Assembly (NCBI GenBank): GCA_964034945.1
Contig: OZ035962.1
Coordinates: 113,151,234 to 113,215,233 of the forward strand
Length of the DNA: 64,000 nucleotides
DNA from: Chrysopilus asiliformis
Lineage: Eukaryota; Arthropoda; Insecta; Diptera; Rhagionidae
Direction of reading: 5' to 3'
The translations under genes and the position numbers were made by a program. Of this stretch, positions 12,644-25,320 are shown piece after piece (position 1 is the first letter of the stretch; each line of letters opens with the position of its first letter). The notes beneath the pieces were generated by a model. It saw only the letters and a list, made by a program, of their open reading frames with translations, was not told the DNA's origin and searched no databases.

Positions 12644-12899
12644 ATTTTGCCTGAAAATCGAATTAGGATTTTTTGCCACAGATTTATTTTCGATAATTTT
12701 TATGAAATATTATCTGCAAAACAAAAAAAAACCAGCAAAACACTATGAAGATCCACGAAATCTCGGAAATGCTTCGTAAAAAAAACGCAAATACGCAACC
12801 GGTAGTTTAATCTGGTTTCATGAATACCCATATTATTTTAAACATTTTTTAGGTTTTGTGATTTCCTCAGTAAAGGTTGCTGTTATTAAAAACTAGATA

Positions 12900-13331
12900 G
12901 GGTAAAGTATCCAGAATTTTCCGGCTAAAACAAGAATTGTGCGCGATTAAGCCGATTAAAACACATTTCACAACGTGATGAAACCAATTCTGTACCCCAG
13001 AGGTAAACTGTCGTAACTGACATTTAGCAAATTTCGGAATTGCAAACTTTTTATTGTGTATGATTTTCGGTAATTATTGAAACTTTTGTAGTTTATTTTA
13101 TTTTAGGACATTGTTTAAACAAAATATTAGTTGATATAATATATACGTCCCCACAATGTAGTTACAACAATAACCCCAAAATCGCGGTTTTGGCAGTTAC
13201 GACAGTTTAACTCTGGGGTACAGAATTATTTTTCGAATTTAATTCTTATTTCTATGAGTTACTTGTTTTAGACGGAAAATTAACAGGGGTGCTCAGAACT
13301 GGTGCCGGGCTCAGATCTGGATACTTTACCC
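12900..13331. mobile_element. TA-flanked MITE, interrupted by a second MITE
   Basis: The ends are GGGTAAAGTATCCAGA on the left and its exact inverse on the right, flanked by TA at 12898-12899 and 13332-13333. A TA duplication with 16-bp TIRs fits a Tc1/mariner-type MITE. The body without the inner element is only about 195 bp and codes for nothing. Confidence 0.72.
12990..13223. mobile_element. Inner MITE with CTGTACCCC ends
   Basis: Starts CTGTACCCCAGAGGTAAACT and ends with the inverse, with one mismatch in about 30 bp of TIR. AATT flanks both sides (12986-12989 and 13224-13227), which may be a 4-bp target duplication, but AATT is common here. It sits wholly inside 12900-13331, so it arrived later. 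Confidence 0.75.
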
Positions 13332-13333
13332 TA

Positions 13334-15949
13334 CGTGTATTTTTTTCAAAAAAAGGAGGGCTAACTTGTTCCCTATTTTCTCGAAAACAGTGTGTATTAA
13401 TAAAAAAAATTATCAAGACAAAAATGATGTAATGATGTAATTTTACATATACTGAAATCCATGTCAACCGCTACATAAATGCTTCTAGGAAAGTTTCATA
13501 AACCTTTTTTTTACCATTGGATCATAGAAATTGGAGACTTTATATGACATATTTGAAGGAGGTTATTGATTAAAACATATATATAAAAATTCTCATATAG
13601 GAAAAAAATCATATATATAAAAATTCTTCTTTTAATGCGTTCAAAATATGTGAAAATAAGTTATCGACTTAAAGCAAAAGTTAAAGTAAACTAATTTCAA
13701 ATATTTTTTTGTGTACTTTTTCCGAAAAAATTAACAACGATAACACGATCTGAAGGCATAGACAAGTTATTATTTTTTTTTTCAAAATACTCGAAAATGT
13801 AGTATGAAAGCTTTGTATCTTCTATATAAATACACATTTTATCGTTACTCCCATTCCAGACTTCTGATAAGGCAAATAAAAATGTATGTTTCAGAAGAAC
13901 TAAAAAGCCATCTTGACGACAAAGTCTTATAGAAATGATTAAAGTACACAAAATCAAAAAAAAGATTGAAGCTCGTTCTTGCAAAAAGTAAATGGGTAAC
14001 AAAGGAACCGAAGAAATCTTCAAGTGACTATCTATAAAGGAGAGTACTTACGGCAAGTGCAATCAATTTTGAAGAGATCATATTTGTAGTATCTCTTTTT
14101 TAGTCCTTTTTATAGCTGGTCGTGGTGTCCTTTATTATGACTCCTGCTTTCTAATACAATACGGCTTTCAATCCTATAGGATACGGGCTATAAATATCGA
14201 ATCCTCTACTATCAATCACAGGAATATCCTTTCAATATCAAAATAAACGCAAAAAGAAACAAACTTGATTCTTTTTTATAACATTTAAGTACCAGATTTT
14301 CTTTCACAAAACATTCGTAATTTATAGCACAATTTGAGAGTGTTCTTTAAGTTAATTTTTAGTCCCTTTGCAACTAATTTTTTTCGTCACTTCCACTTTT
14401 GGTTTAATTTGAAAAATTTCGCACGGCACAATTTTTTTTTTGAACACTATTGGTGATATAAAAATAAAATTTTAAACCGTTGCCGTTGCTGAAGATATGA
14501 TTCAAAATCCGTATGGAAGATGAAATAATATGACTGTTAACGGTAATCCAAACTAGGGTTAAATAAAGGATAAATAACTTGGTTTCGTCTTTTTATATCA
14601 ATATGGAATGTCTTCTAGGGGAGTTTTATTTGTATTGTGAATTCTCCCCCCGTAAGTAGCGCAGTGGATGAAATTGCATTCTAAATTTTATATCCCCACA
14701 AAACTTCTTGAATTCGGGGTAAGCAACTTATGCTCATACGGTGCACATCATCATCATTATTACTACCACATGATCAATAAACATTGTGAAAGGTAGCGAA
14801 GGTGGTAAGGTGAGGTTGGTATGATCAGGTGGGCTAATAAGATGACAGTCATACTTAGATATGGTTAGCATAAGTATCTGTATGATCGTTTCGTAGTGCT
14901 TTTTAACCAAGATCAATTCTCAAGAAGTAGAAAATATAACAATGCTGTGCTAAACAAGAAGCAGCAACATTTAAGGTGGCAAAAGAGATCAGCTCAGGTG
15001 AAATAGTGATGATCACCTAAGTGTAAGTAGTGTTAGTTACACATTTAGTTGATGATGCTTTTAGAAGGTGCTCAGATGATCTAGCCATCCATTCGATCTT
15101 TAGAAAATCGAGAGATATCCGAGTTGAAATGGATTTGTTAGTAACAAAGGTAATAAGCTAACGGTTGGAGTAATGATGAAAATAGTTAGAGCATAATAGT
15201 GGGGTAAATATCATCATTGATTTTAGTGAAGATCTCCCAACTCTCCACACAAACACAAGACAAAAAACTGCCGCACCGAAATTGTGTGTAAAGAATTTAC
15301 TGGCAAGGTAAATACGTAAAAAAAAATTATGCTCCAAAAGCTCTTTTTATTTGAACAGTTCGAAGTTGAAGTTTTTGATGGAACTCTTCTATTGCTGTGA
15401 ACTTCAGACAGTTACCTGTGGAAAGGTGAACGTGTAGTACATGTTACATGAATTATTTCTTTAAGTTGTCTTATTTTTATGTTCTTTAATTTTTTTTTTC
15501 TTGCTAGATTTTTGTTTTGTCATGTTGCTCCAAATATGTAATTTTTCCATTGTGTTTCATCGTGAAATTTAAAAGTTGGTGATTTTCTCATATATTTTTG
15601 CTACCAATTGATGTAATTCTCTGGAAAATATGCAGAACGGTGGTCTATATGATTGGGTTAGAAAAGTTTCTTGCTGATTGATGTTTTATTAAAGTTATTA
15701 TTGCTTTTTCGAGTATTCATCTTTACGTCGGCATTTCGAAAAGTAACTAAAAAAGCGATTGTAAAGCGGGGGAATTAAAAAAACACAATCATGCATGTTA
15801 AAATGACTGCGAATTTTATGATTTTATATGTTAGATTGAAATTTTTACTAGGTTTTTGCAAGGTGATTATGTTTTTTGATATGCAAGAAATTAACCAAGT
15901 ACATTTTTATGCGTTTTGATTGTGCTTCAATTGGTTGAGCGTTACAACC
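13334..15949. other. AT-rich stretch, no gene recognised
   Basis: A short direct repeat (CATATATATAAAAATTCT) occurs at about 13577 and 13610. Frames at 13697-14023 and 14734-14916 (minus) have no family motif. A CATCATCATCATTATT run lies near 14747. Confidence 0.4.
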
Positions 15950-16480
15950 ATTTATGGGACGAACTGTAATAAAAACATATTTCGAAAAAAATATGTAAAA
16001 TTTAATATTTTTTCTAAAATCTCGAGAACCGTGAAAGATACGTAAAAACTTATAAGGGAGAGACTGCAAGAAGTTTTATTTCCTTTAAAATTGATTATAT
16101 GCATTTTTTCTCAAAAGTGCATAGTTTTCGAGAAATTTTCAAAAAACTTAATTTCTTTGAAATATCTTGAGAACCGTTAGAGATACGTAAAAGCCGTTAA
16201 AGTAGAACATTTTATATCCTTTAAATATAACTGTATAATTTTTTCAAAAAACAAAAATTTCCAAAAAATCGTATTTTTTCGAAAAAATTGTATTTTTTCG
16301 AAAAAATTGTATGGCACCCTTTACTTTTCCAAAAGTTGATAGAAAACTACGAAAACTTATTTACAAAAAAATTCAAGTCACTAGGTCAATGCGTTCTCGA
16401 ATTATTTAAGATACATACAACGGACAGACCAACAGACCAGACCGATAGAAGAAGCACAGCACATAAGTTTGTACATATCT
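15950..16480 (+). repeat. Dispersed repeat family F3, copy
   Basis: Contains 'gagaaccgtgaaagatacgt' and 'gagaaccgttagagatacgt' blocks, 'gcatagttttcgagaaatt' (shared with 20849), an 'aaaagttgata' block and 'ctaggtcaatgcgttctcga', then a degenerate GACAGACC run at 16413-16445. A short tandem (TCGAAAAAATTGTATTTTT-like) lies at about 16265-16305. Confidence 0.55.
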
Positions 16481-18326
16481 GACCCCGTTCTCAAGATTGG
16501 CAATTATAGCTTTTGTTATGTTTTTTTTATAATTTAGGAAAATTGAGAGAAACAAAAATAAGTTTTTGCCAAAACTAAAATGTTATCCAAACATAAAATT
16601 TTAAATGCTTTTGAAAGTTCTAGGTTAAAGCTACCCAACCGATTTGTGCGTCACAAACCATTTGTTTTCTTTGCCAAGGGCAAATCAATTAACCCCACTT
16701 TAGTAAAAAAAATTATTTTCCAAGAATTGTAAATAAATGGCATTATCAAAAATTGTTAAAAGATTTTCTATAAAACATTAACAAACAAATATACAAGTGT
16801 TACGAAATATTTTATTGTACTGATGAAAATCATCAAAATATCGAGGTGCGTAAATCTGTTTCAAATTGCTGTAATTTCGCGGTAAATTAGAAATTGGATT
16901 TACTTGAAGAATATGAGAAAATGCAGCGCTTCTTGAAAATTCAATCGAATTATATGGAAGAAGATTCCTTTATAATTTCGATCGTTATTATTACCACATC
17001 GGTCTATCAAATCCAAATGATCGATGATTATGTAACGAAAATACCTGAAATGAAGGGAAAATTCCGAAACGGTGGAAATACGCAAGTATGTGTATTTTTT
17101 TTATTACAGGAAAATTCTTCTTGTAAATCAGTTTTTGAATGCATTTTAGAGCAACTTTGACGTTTGAAATGAATGCATTTTAGAGCAACTTTGACGTTAA
17201 ATCAAGATGTGACCGTGACAGACAGACAGACACACAAGTAGCCAGACAGACAGACAAATAGCCAACGGACAGACAGCAACCAGACAGACAGACAAAAAAG
17301 CTAACTAAATAAAAGTGTGTTTATTGGTCGTATAAGTATTAAATATTTCTAGCTTAAATACACAGAGGTAGATTGTTAAGTTATTTGCCTGAAATTTCCT
17401 GTAGGCCCTTTCCATAAAACATATGACCAAAAATTCAGCTCAATCGATCGGGTGGTTTTATAGTCAGAATTTTCTAAAGCAAATGAAGTCACGTTTCATT
17501 TGCTGCGTGTTTTTTTTTTTATTTTCCTCGATTTTTCTTTTTAAAAAGCACAATAAATTTAAAACCCATACTCTTAACAGCGAAATAGATCTCACTTGAA
17601 TTTGTGTTTTTAACATGTCTGGCCGTTTTCGAGAAAATTGACAAAAACTGGATATTTTGCAGCTGGTCTTTACTTGCTTTTTAAGTATCTAACATGAAAA
17701 CCACGCAACCGATTGACATAGAATTTTCTCTCGTATATTTTAGATTAAGAAGGGTTAAAGGCTCTCCCTTATTTCTAAACAATATACCAATTAGTACTGG
17801 ACGTTGTATGTTGAATAAAAATTTTCACATCTGTTTGTTTTATATATCAATTAACATTTGCTTTAGTAAAGCAGAATAACAGACTGATTTATGCTATCAA
17901 TGTTTTTATGTAAATAAATTATGAAAGGATATTGAAATTAAATACGAAAATCGATTGTTTGTTTTTTAATTTCATATTTATATGAATTTTATTACTAGAG
18001 AATTTACGCTCTTCATAAATGTTGTTTTTGAAATTTATGGCAGATGTACATTGTATTAATATATTCCAGAATTAATATTATTTTAATTGACATTTAATAG
18101 GAATATGTGATAAATGTAAAAAAATATGTTAAGATTATCTGAAAATGCAAAAATTTACTTGAAACTGACCTTGTTTTGTAAAAATAACTGATCAGAACAA
18201 CTTTTCACTGATTAATAGTCAAATTCCAAATATAGCATAGAAAACTATTCAATGCTCATCTTGAAAAACTAACACCATTGTAATTATGGAACTATACGAT
18301 GATTCGACGTAATGATCTTTGGTAAA
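16481..18326. other. AT-rich stretch with a solo F2 end and small tandem repeats
   Basis: The word 'attggcaattatagcttttgttatgtttt' at about 16494 is the terminal piece of family F2 standing alone, in the orientation of the reversed copy. A 28-bp unit starting GAATGCATTTTAGAGC is repeated at 17137-17164 and 17171-17198. A GACA-rich microsatellite lies at about 17217-17293. No gene recognised. Confidence 0.5.
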
Positions 18327-18534
18327 GTGTAAAGCAAGCCTCGGCACTGCTTGGCTCGTCTGGCTCCTCAATACGATAACATTTTTATTCAAATTTTACG
18401 AGATTACAATCAATGTATGAACGTTTTTACTCGACTCTCCAACGCCATGATACGTGTTGGTTGACGACGGCCACTTCGGCAGCCGAAATCAAACGATTGA
18501 CTAACAATCGATGGAGCGAGCCTACGACAGTCAT

Positions 18535-18569
18535 TCAGTATGATTTCTGCTGTTGATGCGTACGGGTGT
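18535..18569 (+). promoter_or_regulatory. Candidate Inr/DPE core promoter of the hAT element
   Basis: TCAGT (18535-18539) matches the arthropod initiator, with A+1 at 18537. At +28 to +33 the sequence GGGTGT matches the downstream promoter element consensus RGWYVT at five of six positions, with the correct spacing. It lies about 130 bp before the zinc-finger ORF. Short motifs like these also occur by chance. Confidence 0.35.
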
Positions 18570-18665
18570 ATACATTTGCTCTCCAAAATTATAATTGCTT
18601 CCCAAAGAACACTGATGTACGAAATTTTTTCAGAAATTTGATCTTTTTAGTTTTCCTTTTCCATT

Positions 18666-18920
18666 ATGAAGCGCTCATATTCAAATTCAAATACTATGTC
18701 GTGGGATTGGGAAAACAAATATTTAATAACCACAAATAATGATAACCGTCAATGTCTAGTTTGCAGTTACATGTCGAATAAAAAATTCAATCTAAAACGC
18801 CATTACAACAGCTGTCATAAGTTCGATTTTGCCCGATGCAATGAAGTAGAAAGAGTAAGACAGGTTGACAACTTAAAGAAAGTTGTTTTTAGAGAAATTT
18901 CCTTTAGGCGGAACAAATGA
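18666..18920 (+). CDS. Orphan BED/C2H2-type zinc finger of a hAT transposase
   Basis: An 84-residue protein with a finger of the form C-x2-C-x12-H-x4-H at C30, C33, H46 and H51. The pattern around it (W-x2-KY before, then FNLKRHY and R...LKK after) resembles the N-terminal fingers of hAT-derived proteins such as ZBED5 and GTF2IRD2; this comparison is from memory of the family. In transposases the finger binds the element's own ends. Here the frame stops 33 residues after the finger, so no DDE or hATC domain can follow without splicing. The surrounding TIRs and target duplication show it is part of the 18335-19098 element. It may act as a DNA-binding competitor or be dead; the sequence cannot say. 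The start is the first ATG, five bases after CCATT. Confidence 0.7.
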   Translation: MKRSYSNSNTMSWDWENKYLITTNNDNRQCLVCSYMSNKKFNLKRHYNSCHKFDFARCNEVERVRQVDNLKKVVFREISFRRNK

Positions 18921-19106
18921 TTCTGAAATTGCATAATGATAAATTGTGTAGTTCACTGTTCCTAAACGTCTCCATCAAAAGCGAAAGAGCGTAAAAAATG
19001 AAAATGATGCGTTTTCTCATTTTGTGTTATAGTATATGAAGAAACATAAAATTTTTTCGAGTAGTAGTAAATCACTACATACATGGTGCCGAGGCCTGGT
19101 GTAAAG

Positions 19107-19940
19107 TGTAACATTAGACATAAGAAAAGCCACAATTGCCAAATACTTTATATGAGAAGAGACAACATTTTTATTTATAAAAATCCATTTGTATGAGAGA
19201 GGATAGAAGCAGTGTTCCGATTGAATTTTAATATATCGAACGGTTATGTTAAGTGTATTCTAAATACATTTTACCTTCACAAATTTTTCGATTGGACTCA
19301 CCGTTTTCGAGAAAATCGCAGAAAATATTTCATATGTTAATGGAGGTTTGATTTTGCGCGTTCGAAAATTTAGCCTGGCTATTTACGAAAAAAATGTATA
19401 AAAATCTTGCTCAATTCTTTCGAAAGTTATGGTGATCACGGTCAGACAGACACACCGATAGGCAGACGGACACGCAGAAATAAAAATCTTTAATCATTCT
19501 AAACACATTTTTATGTCCGACAATTGGTGTACTAATTCTAATATACTGATTCTCATGTAGAGTATAAAATATGTTGGGTACGTAAATAATTATATCATCT
19601 TGAAAATCGAAATTATTGTACTTGGGAGAAGTTTACTTGACTCTTATTGTTTTGATGTTGCCACCGACTTTGTATAGAGGTTGTGGAATTCTAGAAAAAA
19701 CTTGAAGTGAATTTCCGCATAATTTATAATTTTTCCTACATATTTTCCATAAAAAACACGTGCCATCATCACGACCCTCATTCCGATTTAAGACCATATT
19801 GAGTTGAGAGCACTAAGATCTCATAGATTTGTTATACGATTGTTTCTAGTAGCAAGAAAATTTGGCCTTGATTTACATCACTCACTGCTGAATTAAACAC
19901 AATATCAAATTAGACAGCAAATTGGGAAAATGTGAAATAT
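19107..19940. other. AT-rich stretch with an F3-like microsatellite fragment
   Basis: At about 19300-19480 an 'accgttttcgagaaaatcgcag' block is followed by a GACAGACACACCGATAGGCAG run, the usual layout of the GACA-tailed repeats. Nothing else recognised. Confidence 0.4.
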
Positions 19941-20462
19941 TTTTTATACCCATATGGTGAAAACTAACTTTGCCTTACCGTTTGTAACGCCAAGAACCCG
20001 TCATCACACACAAAAATGAATTACACCAGTGTGTTTAGAATGACAAAAATAATTAATTTTTGCATGTCCGTCCGTTTGTCTGTCCGTCTGTCTGTCAGTC
20101 TGTGGCGCGGATTGCGGGCGCGCGGATTGAGCTAGAGACTTGAAATTTTGCGCAGATCCGTTTTTCGTAAAATGCAAGGCTAAGTTCGTTGGTACCCCCC
20201 ATACGAACAAAAACGTTTTTTGTGCATATCTCAAAAACGGTGCATCTTATCAAAAAAGTGTAAGAACAAAAGTTGTTTAGGATACTATTCTACATAAAAC
20301 TCCCACACATCAAAATCCGATTGGAGTAAATTTTAAAAAATCTTTTTGAAAAGTTTGACTTCAAAGTGCAGTTTTGGTACAACTGTTCGAATTTTGATAC
20401 GAATATCACCATACGGGCTTTCAATAATTGCCAGATTGGCAATTATAGCTTTTGTTATGTTT
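19941..20462 (-). repeat. Dispersed repeat family F2, reversed copy
   Basis: The inverse matches 47102-47677 and 51897-52497 along its length. In family orientation it runs from AAACATAACAAAAGC through the hairpin ATTGCCAATCTGGCAAT, the block ACCCGTATGGTGATA, a core with 'caaaatttcaagtctctagc', a (GACA/GGAC)n run (20065-20102 here) and 'ttggcgttacaaacggtaa' to GGGTATAAAAA. No protein is encoded; the frames that recur in each copy come from the repeat. Confidence 0.8.
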
Positions 20463-20579
20463 AAAGCTAACAATGGCAAGATTATATTAACAAATTTTAC
20501 GATAGTACGGTAAAAAGTCCTGAGTTTTACAAAAAAAAAAAACGAATTTTTTCAGAAATTTTTCTTAGTTGCTCTAGTA

Positions 20580-20960
20580 CAAAGACAAGAGCCAAAATTT
20601 AAGTCAATCGGTGGAGTGGTTTAGGAGTTAGATCACACACTTCGTTTTTGTGTAAGATTTTTATCGATTCTCCCACAAACTTTTTGTCCAACAAAATGTG
20701 TAAAACATCAGTTATGATCAACATAAAACTTTCTTTTGCAATATTTTCTAAGAACTCGGGAACCGTTAAGGATTCGTAAAAACCATTGAAAGAAAAAGTG
20801 TAGAAAATTTTATTTTCTTTAAATTCGGTTAAATGCATTTTTTCCACAAAGCGCATAGTTTTCGAGAAATTAAAAAAAACTGTAATTTTTTAAAAATAAA
20901 TGTATGGAAGGTACCCGTTGGCCACAACTCAGGCTTGTTATTGTTTCAGTATATCCAGGT
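20580..20960 (+). repeat. Dispersed repeat family F3, copy
   Basis: Shares 'catcagttatgatcaacataa', 'gggaaccgttaag', 'aatgcattttttccacaaag' and 'gcatagttttcgagaaatt' with the other F3 copies. No GACA run is retained here. Confidence 0.5.
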
Positions 20961-23900
20961 GTTTTCGAGAAAATCGGGCAAAACAAAAACAAACGTTAAG
21001 CCCGATTGTGGTAAAATTTCACTGTATGTCCTTCGAGAGGTGTAGGATTATGGGGCTGATAGGAAAAAGGAAAAATTTGTCACAAATGACCAGACTATCT
21101 TAAAAAAATCATTCTCAAAAAAAAGTCTCGTTTGACATACACATAGATTTTGTACACATACGACAAAGCCATTCTATAATAAATTTCTGATCAGCGTAAG
21201 ATCGTTAAACATTGAATCGAAATCTGGTATTTTGCCTTTGGAAAAAAAATTGTTTTTAACAAAATTCTGTTTTAATAATCTCATTTCAGTAAAAAAATCA
21301 AACTAACATCGTTATGACTTTTCGACACTAAAATTCGAAATGAAATATGAAATAGCTGTTTGAATTTATATCAGTGAAATGGGTTCAATTAAAATCGCTG
21401 ATAAAACGCAATTAGCGTTGTATGAAAATATTTGAAAATTGGTAATACGCTCGTATCCTGAAATTGACCAAATAGGTCAAAAGTTCTCCATTCATTTTGC
21501 ATTTCATTTTGCTAATCTAATTTTACTTTTGCTTAATACCTTATACCGTATATAATGAAAAACTTTAATGTCCACGGGTTAAACGTATTTATGAAGTTTG
21601 CATCGACTAAGAGCATACATTAGGTGTCCTGTTGGCTATTTGGGATTGTGGATAAATTCCTAAAGGTGCCACTATATTATATGCACCTGTGTTTCCATAG
21701 ATTTTTGTGTTTATTCAATTGAAAACTTGTATCTTGGCTATCCTACTTACTCGGTGAAATAAATATGCTCCGGTAGAGATGAAAATTGGGAAAATCAGAA
21801 AAGAGATAATCAAAAGTGGTGGAAAATTAAGCTAGAATGTCGTGAGGGTATCTAAAATCGCCTCTAGCAAACCATAATTACCGGAAATTTTATTTCGTTA
21901 AGGTTGCAAAGTTCAAGCTGGATTATCAGTTCGGGGCTAATTCATTTCGCTAATGACCATTTGGATTAGATTTCTCTCTTCTACTGTCTGCCCTGGTCTG
22001 CCCCAGATTAAAGGATTTCTTTTTTAATTTTTCCTACTTTCTATCTTCGAAAGCAAAGTCTTTGTATAGATTGAAGTTTGAAATCTGATAATTAATTTAA
22101 CCATAAAGCACAGGTAATTTTTGCATTATATCGGAGAAATGCCAAGAAAAATTTCAGATGTAGAATTTGATTTATTGATTTTTTTTTAAATTGCCAACAG
22201 CAATTTTTAGGAGAGTGAGTTTTTATCATGTCATTCACTAGAACCTCCCTGGGCTTTGCCGAGAGGTGGGTAAAGGGAGGTGTTGGTGCGGGCGCAGTCT
22301 TCAATAAAAAAAGATGCACTGCTCTGACTGAAACTCGTTTTTTTTAAATTTTACCAGACAGAATTTATTTCATAATTTTTTTTGATTAGAAAAGGGGAGC
22401 CAAATGCAGGTTTTGCCCTAGTTTCGGCATTGCTTTCGCGCCGCATCCAACCTTCCTGCATTTAAAATAATTTAGTTAATTTATTTCTTACTTGTCGGAT
22501 TTGTTCTTAATAATAATAGTTGCAAAAATATTTCGAAAAATTGTTAACTTTTTCCCAAAATCTAGAAATATTTTAGCCACTTAAAGTTTAGTAAATTACT
22601 AAAGCATCTTACATTTGCAAGGTCAGGTTCGAATCAACTTACAAATTGTCCAAATCGTGTAATGAATGTATATGGTTTAAGTTCAATTAAGTAATATCAA
22701 TTTACTTTAAAAATTCACGCGATTCATTTTATGATCGACGGATGTTAGATTAAATCCCAGATTAAATTGTTTGATTGTTTTACCTTTTGACCCAAATTGT
22801 CGCCCGCTAGCAACATAGCCATCACTAAATTATGCTATACGGGTAATTCGTCCGAATTAGCACTTCCATCCTCCGCAATTTAAACCATTAAATCCATAAC
22901 ATTTATCATAAATTCAAGTGATTTGAGTACAGAGATTCAAACGAATATCACACACATGTCAAAGTCATCTTAAATGATTTTCATTGGAGGTGCCAATTTA
23001 TCTTTTCGTCGATCTATCATGGAGGAGCCACTGTAGGTAGGGCCACGTAGAAAAACCACATATATCGGATTTAAAATCAGTGGCACCTTGTCATAATTTA
23101 AACAATCGCTAAAACGTGAGGACAGGCGAAAATTCTAAACTGATGGATATTAAGAGACATAAATCCGATTAACAAGTTGAAACAACTTGTTTATTTAATG
23201 ACTTCAATATGTAGATTAAGTGAAAATTGTTTAATTTGTCTATGATTTTTCAAACTTTATATTGCAGTGCACGGATAGCGCAGTATTAGAATATTAGATT
23301 ATTTGTTAATATTTTATTCAATTTAAAAGTGTTAATTGAAAAGTTTTGAAAATACTAATTTTCATAAATTTTCCATACATTAGAATTCAATCGGACAACT
23401 TTTTTGCTCTTCATTTACAGAAAGATTTAAATGACTGCATTTTTTCGAAAAAAGTAAAAATACAAAAACTTTTTAGAGTAATATTACGCTTAACTTTTTT
23501 GTACATTCGATTTTAACCAATAACTCCAGAACGCGTTGAGCTGAGATTTTTATAATAAAAGATTGGTTGCCTACACATCCAATTTAAAAATATATAAAGC
23601 ATCATTTGTATTTATTTTGAAATTTATGGGGTCTCGTAAAACAACTATAAATATCAAAACCGTAAAAATTTGAATTACTGCTTAGGACATTTTAGCTTCT
23701 TTATATGTATGCTAAATTGTGAAGCAAAGTTCAAGTGGCCCATATTTATAGTTTAATTACATAATTATTCAATAAGAAAGTCATGAGGTGACCATATCTG
23801 ATTCTGTCTAAAAACTTCTCAATCAAATTTAAAAAAAGAAATTAAATCAGTTGCTACATGTCATTTCTCAAAAATTAAATTCACCTTGCATTCCATTCAT

Positions 23901-24028
23901 CATACTCCATGTCAAATATAAGAATCAATTATCTCTAAAATACGTAGACAATTCTAAGATTTGACGCATTTTAAAATTTCAAACTTCTCTTGTCAGTTCG
24001 CGAATAAATTCTTCGGTATTGCAAGTTT
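20961..24028. other. AT-rich stretch, nothing recognised
   Basis: A GGGAGGTG-rich spot lies near 22265-22300. No paired repeats, RNA genes or family-bearing frames seen. Confidence 0.4.
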
Positions 24029-24292
24029 CTAAAAATGAATAAAAATTCGGAAAATTCCGAAAGTCAACTGATCGTATAGAAGAGCCGTGGCTACACGTTT
24101 ATGATTAACGTTATAAGTCGCAGAGTCATGCGGATCTTCAGAATCAGAGACCTTGAGGTGTACGCGATCTGCGGTGTCTTTATGTCGGCGATGAGATTGA
24201 TCTGTTGGGAACATAAATCTGGAACACGATCTTACCGCGTCGATTTGATCTTCTTGCCTTAAGAAGAAGTTGCAACACATTGTGTAACTCAT
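24029..24292 (-). CDS. Small hypothetical ORF, unrecognised
   Basis: From the first ATG (24292) the frame gives about 87 residues, rich in Asp, Arg, His and Ser in its middle (VRSCSRFMFPTDQSHRRHKD) with a hydrophobic end. The stretch at 24100-24260 is clearly GC-richer than its flanks, which is why it is listed. I see no domain, no splice evidence and no neighbour that explains it. It could be an exon, a decayed transposon piece or chance. Confidence 0.2.
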   Translation of the reverse strand: MSYTMCCNFFLRQEDQIDAVRSCSRFMFPTDQSHRRHKDTADRVHLKVSDSEDPHDSATYNVNHKRVATALLYDQLTFGIFRIFIHF

Positions 24293-25135
24293 TTGTACCA
24301 AGTAATTCCGCGATACTCAGCAAATGCAAGGCCGAAATTGTAATCGAACAGAATAAAAAGAAATTATTAAAAAAAAAACATCATGACAAAATGAAAATAG
24401 AAGAAGAGTTTTGCGTACTTGCATAGTTGAAGATTTGATGTTCCCATCCGGATTAACATTGATTCAAGTCTAAAATATGTTGGATGTTGGCAACATTTTA
24501 CTTAAGGAGTGTAGGTTCAGCGCAATATTCAAATTTTACACACCGTGGAGTTTTTTGAAAGGTGTACGGAGAAGTTTAGTTACACTTCATAGATTCATTC
24601 ACCCACATAATAAATTTATTCATAATATGAACAACACATAAAGATTTTTCGTTTACTGCGGGAAATATTGCATTTAATTGAGATAAAAATTTTAATATTT
24701 CTTTCTTTGAATGTGAATCAGTAGTAATTTTATGATGAGTATTGCACCACTGATATTTTATTGTACTGTAGGCATTGTGAACATGAGTCCTGTTGCGATT
24801 AAAATTAACCTCGTTTAGAACGCAACAGGTTTATTGCTTTATAACGCCAATGGCTGCTGTGTTACATTGTAGTAATATTTAGAAAATGTTAAGTAACAAA
24901 TATTTCTATGGACATTTTGAACTTTATTTGAAAGTGGGTCACAACAGAACCTCCAAATTTTCGTGTGGATCCTTTGAATATTTGTATAATACTTTTAGAA
25001 AAAAATCAGTTGCGGTCAACACAAAAATCTAACAATAGAAAGCAAAAATCTGTTAAAAACCTTTAATGGCGTTATTTGAAGATAAATTACTGGCTAGCAT
25101 ATAAATGTGTTATGCATTGTATATGCATTGTAACA
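24293..25135. other. AT-rich stretch, nothing recognised
   Basis: A short F3 word ('atcagttgcggtcaacacaaa') occurs at 25007. No gene recognised. Confidence 0.35.
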
Positions 25136-25320
25136 AACGCCAGTTTCTTTCTATTCAAGAAAGATCTCTTTTAATATCAAGGTTGAGCATCCCTGATTTC
25201 ATCGCGTTAGCAACAATCGGTGTAATGAACGCCAGTTAAAACATTTATATTAATTCTTTCATCTTCAAGAAAAATCCTTTTCGCAACAAATATCAAGGTT
25301 GAGGATCCCTGGTTTAACCG
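25136..25320 (+). repeat. Diverged two-unit tandem repeat
   Basis: AACGCCAGTT, 'ttcaagaaa.atc' and ATATCAAGGTTGAG.ATCCCTG occur in the same order at 25136-25200 and 25228-25318. The second unit has an extra segment of about 24 bp. Confidence 0.65.

Larger units (their letters stand above)
18335..19098 (+). mobile_element. hAT element with 8-bp target duplication, internally deleted
   Basis: The left end is CAAGCCTCGGCAC and the right end is the inverse of CAGGCCTCGGCAC (13-bp TIR, one mismatch). GTGTAAAG flanks both sides exactly (18327-18334 and 19099-19106). An 8-bp duplication and CAGG-type ends identify hAT. The 764-bp body encodes a zinc finger of the kind found at the N terminus of hAT transposases and nothing else. 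A full hAT transposase is about 600 residues, so the catalytic part is missing. The region before the ORF (about 18420-18570) is GC-richer and promoter-like. Confidence 0.92.

Noticed and set aside
17217..17293. GACA-rich repeats resembling a spaced array
   Set aside because: Degenerate microsatellite without equal-length unique spacers, in eukaryotic DNA; not a CRISPR array.
22600..22640. CAGGTTCGAATC, another tRNA T-arm-like word
   Set aside because: Flanking sequence does not fold into a cloverleaf.
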